Positions 40,797 to 49,239 of a stretch of 64,000 nucleotides of DNA are shown piece by piece (positions within the stretch are counted from its first letter, which is position 1; the number at the start of each line of letters is the position of its first letter). Below the pieces are notes generated by a model. The model saw only the letters and a list, made by a program, of their open reading frames with translations. It was not told where the DNA came from and did no database searches. The translations under genes were made by a program, and so were the position numbers. Source of the stretch: Actinoplanes sp040639655 (GTDB lineage: Bacteria; Actinomycetota; Actinomycetes; Mycobacteriales; Micromonosporaceae); contig NZ_JBFAAI010000035.1 in NCBI RefSeq assembly GCF_040639655.1, forward strand, positions 1 to 64,000, given 5' to 3'.

Positions 40797-41486
40797 TCAG
40801 GCGACGAAGAGCGCCGGGCCCGGCTCCACGAGCCGGTGGTCGTCGAAGTCGAAGACGACCTCGTCGACCACCGCCACCACCACGCCGGGAACCAGAGCCA
40901 CCCGGCGGGCGAGCAGCACCTTCGTCGACCAGCGGTCGACCTGACCCGCCAGGGTGACGACACCACGGTCGACCGCGATCCGGACAGCCGGGGAGTTCTC
41001 GGCGATCACGACCTCGTGGACGGCAGCCCGCACGTCGGCGTGGACCGCGTCGTCGGAGCGCAAATGCTCCTTGAGAAGATCACTACGGGTCACGATGCCG
41101 GCCAACCGGCCGAGCGTGTCCACGATCGGCAACTGCTTGACCCCGGACTCGTCCAGCAGACGCGCCGCGGTCCGCACGGCGGCCATGGGTGTCAGGGTGA
41201 TCGCCGGCGACGTCATCAGCTCCCCGGCAGTACGTGCGGCGGCCTTGTGTTGCTGTCCGCGGCGCCGCCGCTCGAACCAGCGGGGCTCGCCCTCACCGGC
41301 GAACTCGACTTTACGGAGCAGGTCGGACTCGGACACCACCCCGATGACCCGGCGATCGTCGTCGATGACGGGTACGGCGTTGATGCGCCGGCCGATGAGC
41401 AGGTCGACCACGTCCCGGTAGGGAGTGTCCGGCCCGACGCAGACAACGTCCGGGGTCATGACGTCGTTCACATGCCAAGTCTTCAT
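40797..41486 (-). CDS. CBS-pair and BON domain protein
   Basis: A 229-residue cytosolic protein. Two CBS motifs are present: TWHVNDVMTPDVVCVGPDTPYRDVVDLLIGRRINAVPVIDDDRRVIGVVSESDLLRKV and ELMTSPAITLTPMAAVRTAARLLDESGVKQLPIVDTLGRLAGIVTRSDLLKEHL. A C-terminal BON-like domain follows (ADVRAAVHEVVIAENSPAVRIAVDRGVVTLAGQVDRWSTKVLLARRVALVPGVVVAVVDEVVF). CBS pairs bind adenosine nucleotides. Such CBS-BON proteins often belong to dormancy/hypoxia (DosR-like) gene sets, and the nitroreductase fragment beside it fits that. GGAGG precedes the ATG. Confidence 0.9.
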   Translation of the reverse strand: MKTWHVNDVMTPDVVCVGPDTPYRDVVDLLIGRRINAVPVIDDDRRVIGVVSESDLLRKVEFAGEGEPRWFERRRRGQQHKAAARTAGELMTSPAITLTPMAAVRTAARLLDESGVKQLPIVDTLGRLAGIVTRSDLLKEHLRSDDAVHADVRAAVHEVVIAENSPAVRIAVDRGVVTLAGQVDRWSTKVLLARRVALVPGVVVAVVDEVVFDFDDHRLVEPGPALFVA

Positions 41487-41544
41487 CGCTCTTACCTCCG
41501 CTCTCTACGCTAGGCGGGGGCCGGTCCCGGCCGTCAGAGCCGAA

Positions 41545-41683
41545 CTACCCGGGCCGGCGGGGCCTTCGCAACGATCGGCTGCCGGACGTCGCGGCGCGCC
41601 GTTGACGGGGCCCGTAGCCGACCCGCAGCACCATCTGCGCCGGCCGGCGGGCGAGACGCTCGCGGATCTCCGGTGCCTCGGCT
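41545..41683 (-). pseudogene. C-terminal fragment of an Acg-like nitroreductase
   Basis: Between a TGA and a TAG in one frame, 45 codons read EIRERLARRPAQMVLRVGYGPRQRRAATSGS, which resembles the tail of Acg-family nitroreductases (x-PQM-x-LRVG-x-G-x-P). No start or N-terminal domain is present. The rest of the 41487-41779 interval shows no gene. Confidence 0.4.
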
Positions 41684-41779
41684 CACGTGGCCGGGACGAA
41701 GGACATGCTCATCACGGCTCCCTCCGGACACCGGCCGCCGGTGCGGTGACCAGGATCGGTCACCGCACCGGCGAAGTGG

Positions 41780-43732
41780 TCAGGACAGGGAGCAGCTGAT
41801 CGGCGCGGGCGTGGCAGCCGCGCCGTTGCCGACGAACCCGAACGTGGTCGAGCCACCGGCCGCGAGCGCCCCGTTGTGGGCGGCGTTGCGGACCGTCACC
41901 GCGGGGGTGCCGACCACGCCGTTCCAGAGGGAGCCGATGGTGGTACCGGCCGGGTAGGTCCAGTTCACCGTCCACGCATTGCCGGCGGCGGTGCCGGTGT
42001 TGCGTACCGTCACCTCGCCCTGGAACCCACCGGACCACGACGTCAGGGTCTTGTAGGTGGCGGTGCAACCCTGATCACCGTTGCCGCCGCCGGCACTGGT
42101 GGTGACGCTGCGGCCCGCCGACGCTGCGGAGACGTTCCCGGCGGCGTCACGGGCACGGACACTGAACGTGTACGCCATGGACGCCGCCAGCCCGGTGGCC
42201 GTGTAGGACGCCGACGAGACGGTGGCGATCACGGTCCCGTTGCGCAGCACCTCGTACGCCGTCACGCCGACGTTGTCGGTGGCGGCGGCCCAGGTCAGCG
42301 CCACACTGTTGGCGGTGATCGTTCCGGCGGCGGGCTGACCGGGCGCGCTCGGCGCGGTGCTGTCGCCCTCCGAACCGCCGTCGCCGTACCGCTGGCCCAG
42401 GCTGATCCCGGTCGTGCTGCCGTCGCCGCCCAGCGGAACCTGGTGGTCGAGGCCGACGAACTTGCCGGCATGCTGCCACAGCGCCGGCTTGAGCAGCGCG
42501 TACTTCTGCTCGTCCCAGGTCTTCCAGTCGTCCAGCAGCAGGCCACCGGTGTCGCCGGAGTTCGGGTTCAGCACCCAGAACGTCTGGTGCAGCCGGTGCT
42601 CGACGATCAGGTCACGCAGCGCCGTCATCCAGCGGTCCTGGCGTTCGTCCTGACCGAGCCGCCCGCCCCACTCGCCGATCAGCAGCGGCGCGGTGCCGTT
42701 CTCGTGCAGGTAGAACCAGTTCGGCCGCCACACGTCATCGGTCAGGCTGGCCTTGTCGAACGGCTTGTCGAACCACGGCTGGTTGAACACCAGCGGCCCG
42801 TAGTCGTGCGGGGAGTAGACAAGCTGGTCCTGATGGGCACCCAGGTTGATCGGGTGGTCCTTGGCGCCGCGCAGGTTGCCGCCCCACCAGTTGTAGTAGT
42901 AGTTCGGCGACCGGTCCGGGTCGGTGTTCGGCGAGTTCCAGGTCTCGCCCTCCCGCGGGTAGATCTCGTTGCCCTCGACCAGGATCAGCACCTCCGGGTT
43001 GATCGCCAGGATGCGCTTGGCGGCCGTCTCAGCGGTGTGCTTCCAGTTGTCGATGTCCGTGGAGTTGTCCCACTTGGCCCGGGCGGTGTCGTTGGGCGTA
43101 CCGTGCGGCTCGTTCTTCAGGTCGAAGGCGACGACCGTGTCGTTGGTCTTCCACCGGGTCGCCGCCCATTCCCAGGCCTGGTAGTAGAGCTCCGGCGTGA
43201 CCGTTCCCTTGTACCAGACAGGGTGGATGTGCCCGGAGTTGTCAGCCTCCGCCGAGTGCACGTCGAGCAGCACCTTGACGCCGTAACGCTCGCACAGCTG
43301 CAGCCAGTACTCGAAGATCTGCAGGCTGTTCATCCCGGTCAGTTCCGGGTTGGCGTAGGTGTTCACGCTCGGCACCGTGGCCTGGCCGGCCTTCCATTCC
43401 AGCAGCAGCTGGGTGGAGATCGGCACCCGCACGATGTTGATGCCGCGCTGTGCCATCGCGGCGGTGACCTGGGTGATGTTGGCCGACCACAACCCGTGGA
43501 ACACCCGTTCCGTGGCGTTGAAGCCGAACCAGTTGGCGCCGGTCAGCCACACCGGATTGCCGGCGGCATCGACGATCTGGTTGCCGGACACGTGCAGCCA
43601 GTCGGTGGCCGGCGCGGCGGCGGCGGCGGATACGCCGGGCGCCACGGTGACGGCCGCTGCGGCGCCACCGGTGACCGCCAGGGCAGCGCCGAGGACGGCG
43701 GCGACAACCCTGCGTTTGGGTTTGGCAAACAC
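41780..43732 (-). CDS. Secreted GH5 cellulase with FnIII and CBM2 domains
   Basis: A 650-residue endoglucanase-type enzyme. The signal peptide covers about 1-39 (AKPKRRVVAAVLGAALAVTGGAAAAVTVAPGVSAAAAA). The GH5 catalytic domain (about 43-440) carries the acid/base Glu208 in FDLKNEPHG and nucleophile Glu354 in LLIGEWGG, plus HSAEADNSGHIHPVWY and SPHDYG. An FnIII module (about 475-555) and a C-terminal CBM2-type cellulose-binding domain follow (CTATYKTLTSWSGGFQGEVTVRNTGTAAGNAWTVNWTYPAG..., with flanking Cys). GTG 43732 has GGGGAG five bases upstream, better than ATG 43759. A CebR-type operator lies 37 bp upstream, so induction by cello-oligosaccharides is expected. Confidence 0.95.
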   Translation of the reverse strand: MFAKPKRRVVAAVLGAALAVTGGAAAAVTVAPGVSAAAAAPATDWLHVSGNQIVDAAGNPVWLTGANWFGFNATERVFHGLWSANITQVTAAMAQRGINIVRVPISTQLLLEWKAGQATVPSVNTYANPELTGMNSLQIFEYWLQLCERYGVKVLLDVHSAEADNSGHIHPVWYKGTVTPELYYQAWEWAATRWKTNDTVVAFDLKNEPHGTPNDTARAKWDNSTDIDNWKHTAETAAKRILAINPEVLILVEGNEIYPREGETWNSPNTDPDRSPNYYYNWWGGNLRGAKDHPINLGAHQDQLVYSPHDYGPLVFNQPWFDKPFDKASLTDDVWRPNWFYLHENGTAPLLIGEWGGRLGQDERQDRWMTALRDLIVEHRLHQTFWVLNPNSGDTGGLLLDDWKTWDEQKYALLKPALWQHAGKFVGLDHQVPLGGDGSTTGISLGQRYGDGGSEGDSTAPSAPGQPAAGTITANSVALTWAAATDNVGVTAYEVLRNGTVIATVSSASYTATGLAASMAYTFSVRARDAAGNVSAASAGRSVTTSAGGGNGDQGCTATYKTLTSWSGGFQGEVTVRNTGTAAGNAWTVNWTYPAGTTIGSLWNGVVGTPAVTVRNAAHNGALAAGGSTTFGFVGNGAAATPAPISCSLS

Positions 43733-43769
43733 TCGAACTCCCCACGAGGACACGGGCATGATCAAAATC

Positions 43770-43783
43770 TGGGAGCGCTCCCA
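43770..43783. promoter_or_regulatory. CebR/CelR-type operator upstream of the cellulase gene
   Basis: TGGGAGCGCTCCCA is a perfect 14-bp palindrome identical to the operator established for the LacI-family repressors CebR (Streptomyces) and CelR (Thermobifida), released by cellobiose. It lies 37 nt before the cellulase start codon. The following 43784-44039 shows no other gene or site. Confidence 0.9.
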
Positions 43784-44039
43784 TCGACAGTATTTAATCT
43801 CGTCGAAACAGGAAGCAAGACTTTTCGAACGCGAGTTCTTCCAGCTTCTGCCGAGTTCGCATTCGCCTTGATCGGCGGCGCTCGCCACGGCGCCACCCGC
43901 CGGCATGCCCGTGCGGCGATTTGACCGCCGGCGATGGCATACGTCCAGGCGTGGCAGCCCGGCGACCACACATCCCGTTAAGCATCCTAGGAGGCTGGCT
44001 TGCTGCTTCTCAGTGGCCGCTGGGCGGTCGCCGGCTAGG

Positions 44040-44660
44040 TCAGCCGCCGTCCGCCGGCAGGAACATGACGCTCTCCACGTCGACCGCCACACCGAACTCG
44101 GCGGCTGCCGCCGACTCCAGGGCTGCCTCCGCCTCGACCGGCACCTCTTCCGGCTCCCGCACCAGAGTCCCGGTGACCACCACGCCGTCGAAACGGGCGC
44201 TCACCGGCGCGACCTCGAAGATGCTGAACCCGGCGAACACCCCGTTCCCGGCGCTGCCGAGAATCGCCCGCCCGGCACGCTCCAACTGCGGACGCCCGTA
44301 ACGACGCTGCTCCACCCGCATCACCATCCCGGCCGCACGTGCCCGGTCCAGGATCCGACGCTGCACCTCGTCCGCCGGCCCGTGCCACAGCAACGTCACC
44401 GAACCGTCCTCCGGCACACCGGCATGCCCGACATATCCACGGCTGCCCGGGCCGGCCGTCTCACCTATCCAGGGATGCAGGTCGTTCATCACCAGCTCCA
44501 CCGGCTCCTGCGCCACCGCGACCGCGGAGACCTGCCGGCCGGCATCCAGGGGGTCCGACTCCAGCACGACGGCAACCCCTGCGAGCAGCACCCCTGAAAC
44601 CAGATACAACCATCGATCCCACCGGCCGCGCCCGCCCGGCACCACTCCCCCGCCATCCAT
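44040..44660 (-). CDS. Hypothetical membrane-anchored protein
   Basis: A 206-residue protein with a short basic N-terminus, one TM (about 17-36, LYLVSGVLLAGVAVVLE) and a ~165-residue extracytoplasmic domain (VELVMNDLHPWIGETAG, SVTLLWHGPADEVQRRILDRARAAGMVMRVEQRRYGRPQLERAG, FSIFEVAPVSARFDGVVVTGTLVREPEEVPVEAEAAL). The strand-helix-strand character is clear but I recognise no family. Monocistronic, upstream of (and oriented away from) the MarR/MFS pair. Confidence 0.6.
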   Translation of the reverse strand: MDGGGVVPGGRGRWDRWLYLVSGVLLAGVAVVLESDPLDAGRQVSAVAVAQEPVELVMNDLHPWIGETAGPGSRGYVGHAGVPEDGSVTLLWHGPADEVQRRILDRARAAGMVMRVEQRRYGRPQLERAGRAILGSAGNGVFAGFSIFEVAPVSARFDGVVVTGTLVREPEEVPVEAEAALESAAAAEFGVAVDVESVMFLPADGG

Positions 44661-44690
44661 GCCGACCCCCTCTCAACAGGGAGAACGTGC

Positions 44691-44933
44691 ATGATCCACA
44701 CCTGGTTCAAATCTTCCTTCGGTACGGGCCACCCGGCACCGCCGAATCGGGACAGTTCCGGACCACAACGCGACGCGGGCGCCACTCCGGCCCACCAGCG
44801 CGCCGCACGGGCTGAATCCCCGGTCACCGCCGACCCGCCGGCCGTACCGAGAGCAGTCGTCGCGGGCTGGACAACCGCCGTCAGGTACCGCCGGCAGGCC
44901 CACGACGCACTCCGGCCGACGGGCGGCCGGTGA
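44691..44933 (+). CDS. Small hypothetical ORF
   Basis: An 80-residue ORF (MIHTWFKSSFGTGHPAPPNRDSSGPQRD...) with AGGGAGAA upstream of the ATG at a usable distance. Composition is Ala/Arg/Pro-rich and no motif is seen. It overlaps nothing stronger. It may be a real small protein or a chance ORF. Confidence 0.3.
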   Translation: MIHTWFKSSFGTGHPAPPNRDSSGPQRDAGATPAHQRAARAESPVTADPPAVPRAVVAGWTTAVRYRRQAHDALRPTGGR

Positions 44934-45095
44934 GACGAACGCATCCGGGCCAGCGAACGCCCGGCGGAACGAACGCACCGGGGTCGGCGGCTGGCCGGAC
45001 CCACCCGGGCCGCCGGCTGGTCGGACGCATTCGGGTCGGCGGGTGGTCGGCGGGACGGACGCATTCGGCCCGGCGGGCGGTCGGCGGCCGGGACG
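44934..45095. repeat. Degenerate tandem repeats (~30 bp)
   Basis: About five imperfect units of the type GACGCATTCGGGTCGGCGG...GGTCGGCGG occur head to tail (starting near 44934, 44966, 44997, 45023 and 45053). Unit length varies from 26 to 37 bp. The region has no convincing gene and separates the small ORF from the MarR gene. Confidence 0.6.
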
Positions 45096-45210
45096 GATCG
45101 CCTGCGTTCGAGCGATGGCACGTAACGCGCTGATGCGGTCGGGCCGGTGGTGGCCCGTACCGAAGGAAGTGGATTATCTGTCGCGGAACTACCGCGGCTA
45201 CGCTGGGATC

Positions 45211-45699
45211 ATGACCGCGATGGCGCCCACCCGGACCGAGACGGACCTGTCGTTCCTGCTTGATCACACCAGCCACGTGCTTCGTTCGCGGATGACGGCG
45301 GCGCTGGCCGTGGTGGGCCTGACGGCGCGGATGCACTGCGTTCTGGTGCATGCGCTGGAGGAGGAGCGGACGCAGATCCAGCTGGCCGAGCTCGGCGACA
45401 TGGACAAGACGACCATGGTGGTGACGGTCGACGCGCTGGAGAAGGCGGGCTATGCCGAGCGGCGGCCGTCGGCGACGGACCGGCGGGCGCGGATCATCGC
45501 GGTGACCGAGGCGGGTGCGGCAATCGCGCGGCGCAGTCAGGAGATCGTCGACGGTGTGCACCGTGATGCGCTGCGGTCGGTTCCGCAGGAGGAGCGCGAC
45601 ATTCTGGTCCGGGCGCTGAACAGGCTGGCCACCGGTCATCTGGCCGCACCCGTGGAGAACGCGCAGCCGGCGCGGCGGGCCCGGGAGCGCGCCAGGTAG
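45211..45699 (+). CDS. MarR family transcriptional regulator
   Basis: A 162-residue MarR protein: helix FLLDHTSHVLRSRMTAALAVVGLTARMHCVLVHAL, the recognition region IQLAELGDMDKTTMVVTVDALEKAGYAERRPSATDRRARIIAVTEAGAAIARRSQEIVD, and a C-terminal dimerisation helix. ATG 45211 matches the family N-terminus; the ORF is open further upstream in repeat-like sequence. It sits 69 nt before the MFS exporter in the same direction, and probably represses it. Confidence 0.9.
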   Translation: MTAMAPTRTETDLSFLLDHTSHVLRSRMTAALAVVGLTARMHCVLVHALEEERTQIQLAELGDMDKTTMVVTVDALEKAGYAERRPSATDRRARIIAVTEAGAAIARRSQEIVDGVHRDALRSVPQEERDILVRALNRLATGHLAAPVENAQPARRARERAR

Positions 45700-45744
45700 G
45701 TCCGTCGAGGATCGTCTACAACAAAACTATCTGCTAGGGTCCTT

Positions 45745-45760
45745 CCCATGAACTCATGGG
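45745..45760. promoter_or_regulatory. Perfect 16-bp palindrome just before the MFS start
   Basis: CCCATGAACTCATGGG overlaps the first possible ATG (45748) and ends immediately before the GGGGAGG ribosome-binding site (its last G bases belong to it). It could be a MarR operator or an mRNA hairpin affecting translation. No second copy was found near the MarR start. Confidence 0.45.
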
Positions 45761-45768
45761 GAGGCTCC

Positions 45769-47196
45769 ATGCGACGCTGGACCGCACTCGGCGTACTGTC
45801 CGCCGCCGGGCTGATGACCGTTCTCGACGGCAGCATCGTCACCGTGGCGATGCCCGCCATCCAGCAGGACGTGGGCTTCTCCCCCGCCGGGCTGAGCTGG
45901 ATGGTGAACGCGTACCTCATCCCGTTCGGCGGACTGCTGCTGCTCGCCGGACGGCTGGGTGACCTGGTCGGCCGCCGCGCGATGTTTCTGGCCGGGATCG
46001 TGGTCTTCACCGCCGCCTCGCTGCTCGCCGGGCTGGCCACCGGTCCGGGCATGCTGATCGCCGCCCGGTTCCTGCAGGGGGTCGGCAGCGCCATGGCGTC
46101 CGCCGTGGTCCTCGGCATCCTGGTCACGCTCTTCACCGAACCGGGCGAGCGGGGCAAGGCAATCGCGATCTTCAGCTTCACCGGCGCCGCCGGGGCGTCG
46201 ATCGGGCAGGTCCTCGGCGGCGTGCTCACCGATCTGCTCAGCTGGCCGTGGATCTTCTTCATCAACGTGCCGATCGGGGTCGCCACCATCGCCCTGGCGC
46301 TGCGCGCCCTGCCTCGCGACCGCGGAGCCGGGCTGTCCGGAGGCGCCGATGTGATCGGCGCGGCACTGGTCACGTCCGGGTTGATGCTCGGGATCTACAC
46401 GATCGTCAAGGTCGAGCAGTACGGCTGGACGGCGGCGCACACCCTCGGCCTCGGCGCGGTGTCGCTGGCCCTGCTCGCCGGATTCGTGGCCCGTCAGGCG
46501 ACCGCCGCGCAGCCGCTGATGCCGCTGCGCATCCTGCGCTCCCGTAACGTGGCCGGCGCCAACATCGCCCAGATGCTGTCGCTGTCGGCCATGTTCGCGT
46601 TCCAGGTTCTGGTGGCCCTGCACATGCAGAAGGTGCTCGGCTACGGCGCCCTCGAGACCGGCCTCGCGATGCTCCCGGCCGCGGTCGGCATCGGCACGGT
46701 CTCGCTGTTCGTGTCGGCCCGGCTGAGTGCCCGGTTCGGCGCCCGGACCGTTCTGCTCACCGGCCTGACGCTGCTCATCGCCGCGATGGTGCTGCTCAGC
46801 CGCATCCCGGTGCGGGCCGGGTACGTCACCGACCTGCTCCCGGTGATGCTGCTGATCTCCGGCGGCGGCCTGGTGCTGCCGGCGCTCGCGACGCTCGGCA
46901 TGTCCGGCGCCCGGGAGAGCGACGCCGGCCTCGCTTCCGGGCTGTTCAGCACCACACAGCAGGTCGGCATGGCGATCGGCGTCGCGGTGCTGTCCACACT
47001 GGCCGCCTCCCGCACCGAGAACCTGCTGGCAGCGGGCCACTCCTCGGCCGCGGCCCTGACCGGGGGCTACCGGCTCGCCTTCACCACGTCGGCGGGTCTG
47101 CTGGCCGCCGCCCTGCTGGTCAGCGTCCTCGTCCTGCGGCGGGGGCCTGGCGCCGCGGTACCCGCATCCGCCGGCGCTCCCTCCACAGCGGCCTGA
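45769..47196 (+). CDS. MFS drug-efflux transporter, DHA2 (14-helix) family
   Basis: A 475-residue transporter with the DHA2 motif set: LMTVLDGSIVTVAMPAIQQDVGFSPAGLSWMVNAYLIPFGGLLLLAGRLGDLVGRRAMFLAG (motif D1 and A), RFLQGVGSAMASA and the antiporter motif C-like GAAGASIGQVLGGVLTDLLSWPWIFFINVPIG. About 14 helices. ATG 45769 follows GGGGAGG and begins the conserved RRWTALGVLSA; ATG 45748 lies inside a palindrome. It likely exports drug-like compounds using proton motive force, under the MarR gene upstream. Confidence 0.9.
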   Translation: MRRWTALGVLSAAGLMTVLDGSIVTVAMPAIQQDVGFSPAGLSWMVNAYLIPFGGLLLLAGRLGDLVGRRAMFLAGIVVFTAASLLAGLATGPGMLIAARFLQGVGSAMASAVVLGILVTLFTEPGERGKAIAIFSFTGAAGASIGQVLGGVLTDLLSWPWIFFINVPIGVATIALALRALPRDRGAGLSGGADVIGAALVTSGLMLGIYTIVKVEQYGWTAAHTLGLGAVSLALLAGFVARQATAAQPLMPLRILRSRNVAGANIAQMLSLSAMFAFQVLVALHMQKVLGYGALETGLAMLPAAVGIGTVSLFVSARLSARFGARTVLLTGLTLLIAAMVLLSRIPVRAGYVTDLLPVMLLISGGGLVLPALATLGMSGARESDAGLASGLFSTTQQVGMAIGVAVLSTLAASRTENLLAAGHSSAAALTGGYRLAFTTSAGLLAAALLVSVLVLRRGPGAAVPASAGAPSTAA

Positions 47197-47316
47197 GACG
47201 GCGCCCGCCCACCGTCCGGCCAGAACTCAGCGCCGTCTTCCCGTCCGGGATACCGCGCTGGGGTCTGGCCGGATCGGTCGGCGAGCATACCGATCACCCG
47301 GCGATCAGGACCGGAG

Positions 47317-47874
47317 TCAGAGGCGGATGCGCTGGCCCGCGAAGATCAGGCCGGGGCTCTTGAGACGGTCGGAGTTCAGCGCGTAGAGCGTACGCCAGCC
47401 GCCCTTGACCTTGTACTTCCTGGCGATGCCGGCGAGGGTGTCCCCGGAGCGGATCACGTAGGTCCGGCCACTGGCCTTGGACGGGGTGGCCTTCTTCTTG
47501 GCCGCGGTGCTCGTCCTCTTGTAGACCCCGGCCTTCTTCCCGCAGGTCGGCCACGGCTTCAGGCCACGCTTGGCGTAGAGCTTGTTCGCGATGGCGATCT
47601 GCTCGGCCTTGGTGGCCTTGTCGGCGGTGGGCGCGTATCTGCCGCCGCCGTTGGACTTCCACGTGCTGCGGCTGAACTGCAGGCCGCCGTAGTACCCGTT
47701 GCCGGTGTTGATGTGCCAGCGGCCGCCCGACTCGCACTTGGCGACGACGTCCCAGTTGACCTGGCGGGCCGCCTGGGCGGGGCTTGCGGGGGCGAGCAGG
47801 ATGCCTGCTCCGGTTACCGAGGCCGTGGCCAGAACCAGGGCGAGGCGCACTCGTCCACTACCGATCCGAGACAT
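47317..47874 (-). CDS. Resuscitation-promoting factor (Rpf) with C-terminal LysM
   Basis: A 185-residue secreted cell-wall hydrolase. Signal peptide is about 1-36 (ending PAQAA). The Rpf transglycosylase-like domain is at 38-112 (VNWDVVAKCESGGRWHINTGNGYYGGLQFSRSTWKSNGGGRYAP...QIAIANKLYAKRGLKPWPTCG), with catalytic Glu48 and the disulfide Cys47-Cys111. A Lys-rich linker and one LysM domain (TYVIRSGDTLAGIARKYKVKGGWRTLYALNSDRL...GQRIRL) follow. It should cleave peptidoglycan during spore germination or regrowth. GGAGGAAA precedes the ATG. The leader upstream carries a ydaO-type riboswitch. Confidence 0.95.
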   Translation of the reverse strand: MSRIGSGRVRLALVLATASVTGAGILLAPASPAQAARQVNWDVVAKCESGGRWHINTGNGYYGGLQFSRSTWKSNGGGRYAPTADKATKAEQIAIANKLYAKRGLKPWPTCGKKAGVYKRTSTAAKKKATPSKASGRTYVIRSGDTLAGIARKYKVKGGWRTLYALNSDRLKSPGLIFAGQRIRL

Positions 47875-47934
47875 GGATTTCCTCCACGCCTGCGAGGTGA
47901 GCTGTCGGGTTCGGGCTGGAAATGGCCCGGCCGT

Positions 47935-48114
47935 TCACACGGCTTGACCCCGAGGCGCGTCACACTCGCGCCGTGGAGATTGGGTCCCCCGCTCCTGCCG
48001 TCCGATTGCGTCTGTGGGCGGCGGCAGGATTCGGCGGTCCGTCCACAGTGCCCGCGTCGCGGGACGGCCCGACGGTAACCACGTCGATGGGCGGGTAACC
48101 AAGCGAAGGACCCC
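47935..48114 (-). promoter_or_regulatory. ydaO/yuaA (c-di-AMP) riboswitch in the rpf leader
   Basis: Read on the minus strand, the leader contains the conserved blocks of the ydaO motif in order: CGCTTGGTTACCC, GACGTGGTTACCG, the CCTGCCG/CGGCAGG helix, GAGCGGGGGACCCAATCTCC, and GGGGTCAAGCC at the end. In actinobacteria this class sits upstream of rpf-type wall hydrolases, and c-di-AMP binding lowers expression (established). Boundaries are approximate. Confidence 0.9.
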
Positions 48115-48156
48115 GGATAGTGACGTTCTTCTCAGTATTTGCCCGCTTTGATCTTG

Positions 48157-49134
48157 TTAGCGCCCTGAAATGCCGGAAACGGGGGTTATTCCGTTCTGAT
48201 CTGAATAATGGGTATTCAGCGGGGCAATGATCGGGGTGGCGGTGAGCAGATCGCGGCGGCGGGCCAGCCAGAGGATCACGGCGGCGAAGCCGATCAGGAC
48301 CGGTGCGTCCACGACGACCGCCTGCCACGGCATGTCGGCCGCCGTCTCGTCCAGAGAGAGGTCACCGAAAGCGGCCGACAGCACGCTGCCGATCAGGTTG
48401 TTCATCACATGCAGCGCGATCGCCGCCTCCAGGCCGCCGGTACGGACGGTCAGCCAGCCGGTCACCACGCCGAAGACGACCAGGTCGGCGAAGCCCCACG
48501 GAGTGCCCCACCCGTGCAGGGCCGCGAACACCGTCGCCTGCACCACGATCGGGAGCCACGGGCTGCGCAACCACGCGCCGATCCCCTGCAGCAGCCAGCC
48601 GCGGCACACGTACTCCTCGGCCGCCGCCTGGAAGGGAACGACCACGAGCAGGACGGCCATCGAGATCAGGAACGGGCCCCAGCCGGCGAGCGGATCGTCC
48701 AGTCCGGCATCCTCACCACCGGTGATCACCGACAACGCGGTGCCGCCCGCGATGAAGACCACGATGGCGACCGCGGCGACCGGCAGGCAGATCATCAGCC
48801 AGCGCCAGCGGATCCGGCCCGCCACCGACGACAGGGTCCCGGCCGGCCGCTCCTGGATCCAGCGGGCCGCGAGGAGCGCGAACGGCAGGAACACGGCGAT
48901 CAACAGGAATCCGAGGGTCAGGTCGGGCAGCGGGCCGAAACCGGGCATGCCGTCCGGCCCGTCGGGGCGCCCGGCGATCTCCGCCGCGACGGTGTAGACC
49001 CCGTAGCCGACCACCATCACCAGGAATCCGCCGAGGACGATGAACAGGGTGCCCAGCACGGTGCGCCACCAGCGGTGCCCGGCGGTGCGGGCCAGCCGGT
49101 GGTAAGGGGTGCCCGGCGGTGGAGGAATCATCAT
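48157..49134 (-). CDS. CPBP family intramembrane metalloprotease (Abi/Rce1-like)
   Basis: A 325-residue polytopic protein with the CPBP motifs: EExxxR as AAEEYVCRGWLLQGIGAWLR (Glu173, Glu174, Arg178), FAALHGWGTPWGF and IALHVMNNLIGSVL. About eight helices with an extended N-terminal loop region (DGPDGMPGFGPLPDLT). It probably cleaves within the membrane or handles bacteriocin-type peptides; the substrate is unknown. No clear Shine-Dalgarno precedes the ATG. It lies upstream of rpf on the same strand, but the riboswitch leader suggests a separate promoter for rpf. Confidence 0.85.
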   Translation of the reverse strand: MMIPPPPGTPYHRLARTAGHRWWRTVLGTLFIVLGGFLVMVVGYGVYTVAAEIAGRPDGPDGMPGFGPLPDLTLGFLLIAVFLPFALLAARWIQERPAGTLSSVAGRIRWRWLMICLPVAAVAIVVFIAGGTALSVITGGEDAGLDDPLAGWGPFLISMAVLLVVVPFQAAAEEYVCRGWLLQGIGAWLRSPWLPIVVQATVFAALHGWGTPWGFADLVVFGVVTGWLTVRTGGLEAAIALHVMNNLIGSVLSAAFGDLSLDETAADMPWQAVVVDAPVLIGFAAVILWLARRRDLLTATPIIAPLNTHYSDQNGITPVSGISGR

Positions 49135-49239
49135 GAGGAGAATTTTCGTGTCCGGCAGCCGTGCGCGGATCTGGCCGCAGCCGGATACGCATCCCTAACC
49201 TCGGATATAGACGTGCCCGCCACCTGACCCGCGGGCAGA

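Noticed and set aside
41876..43924. A 682-codon + strand open frame
   Set aside because: Antisense to the GH5 cellulase with no domain of its own.
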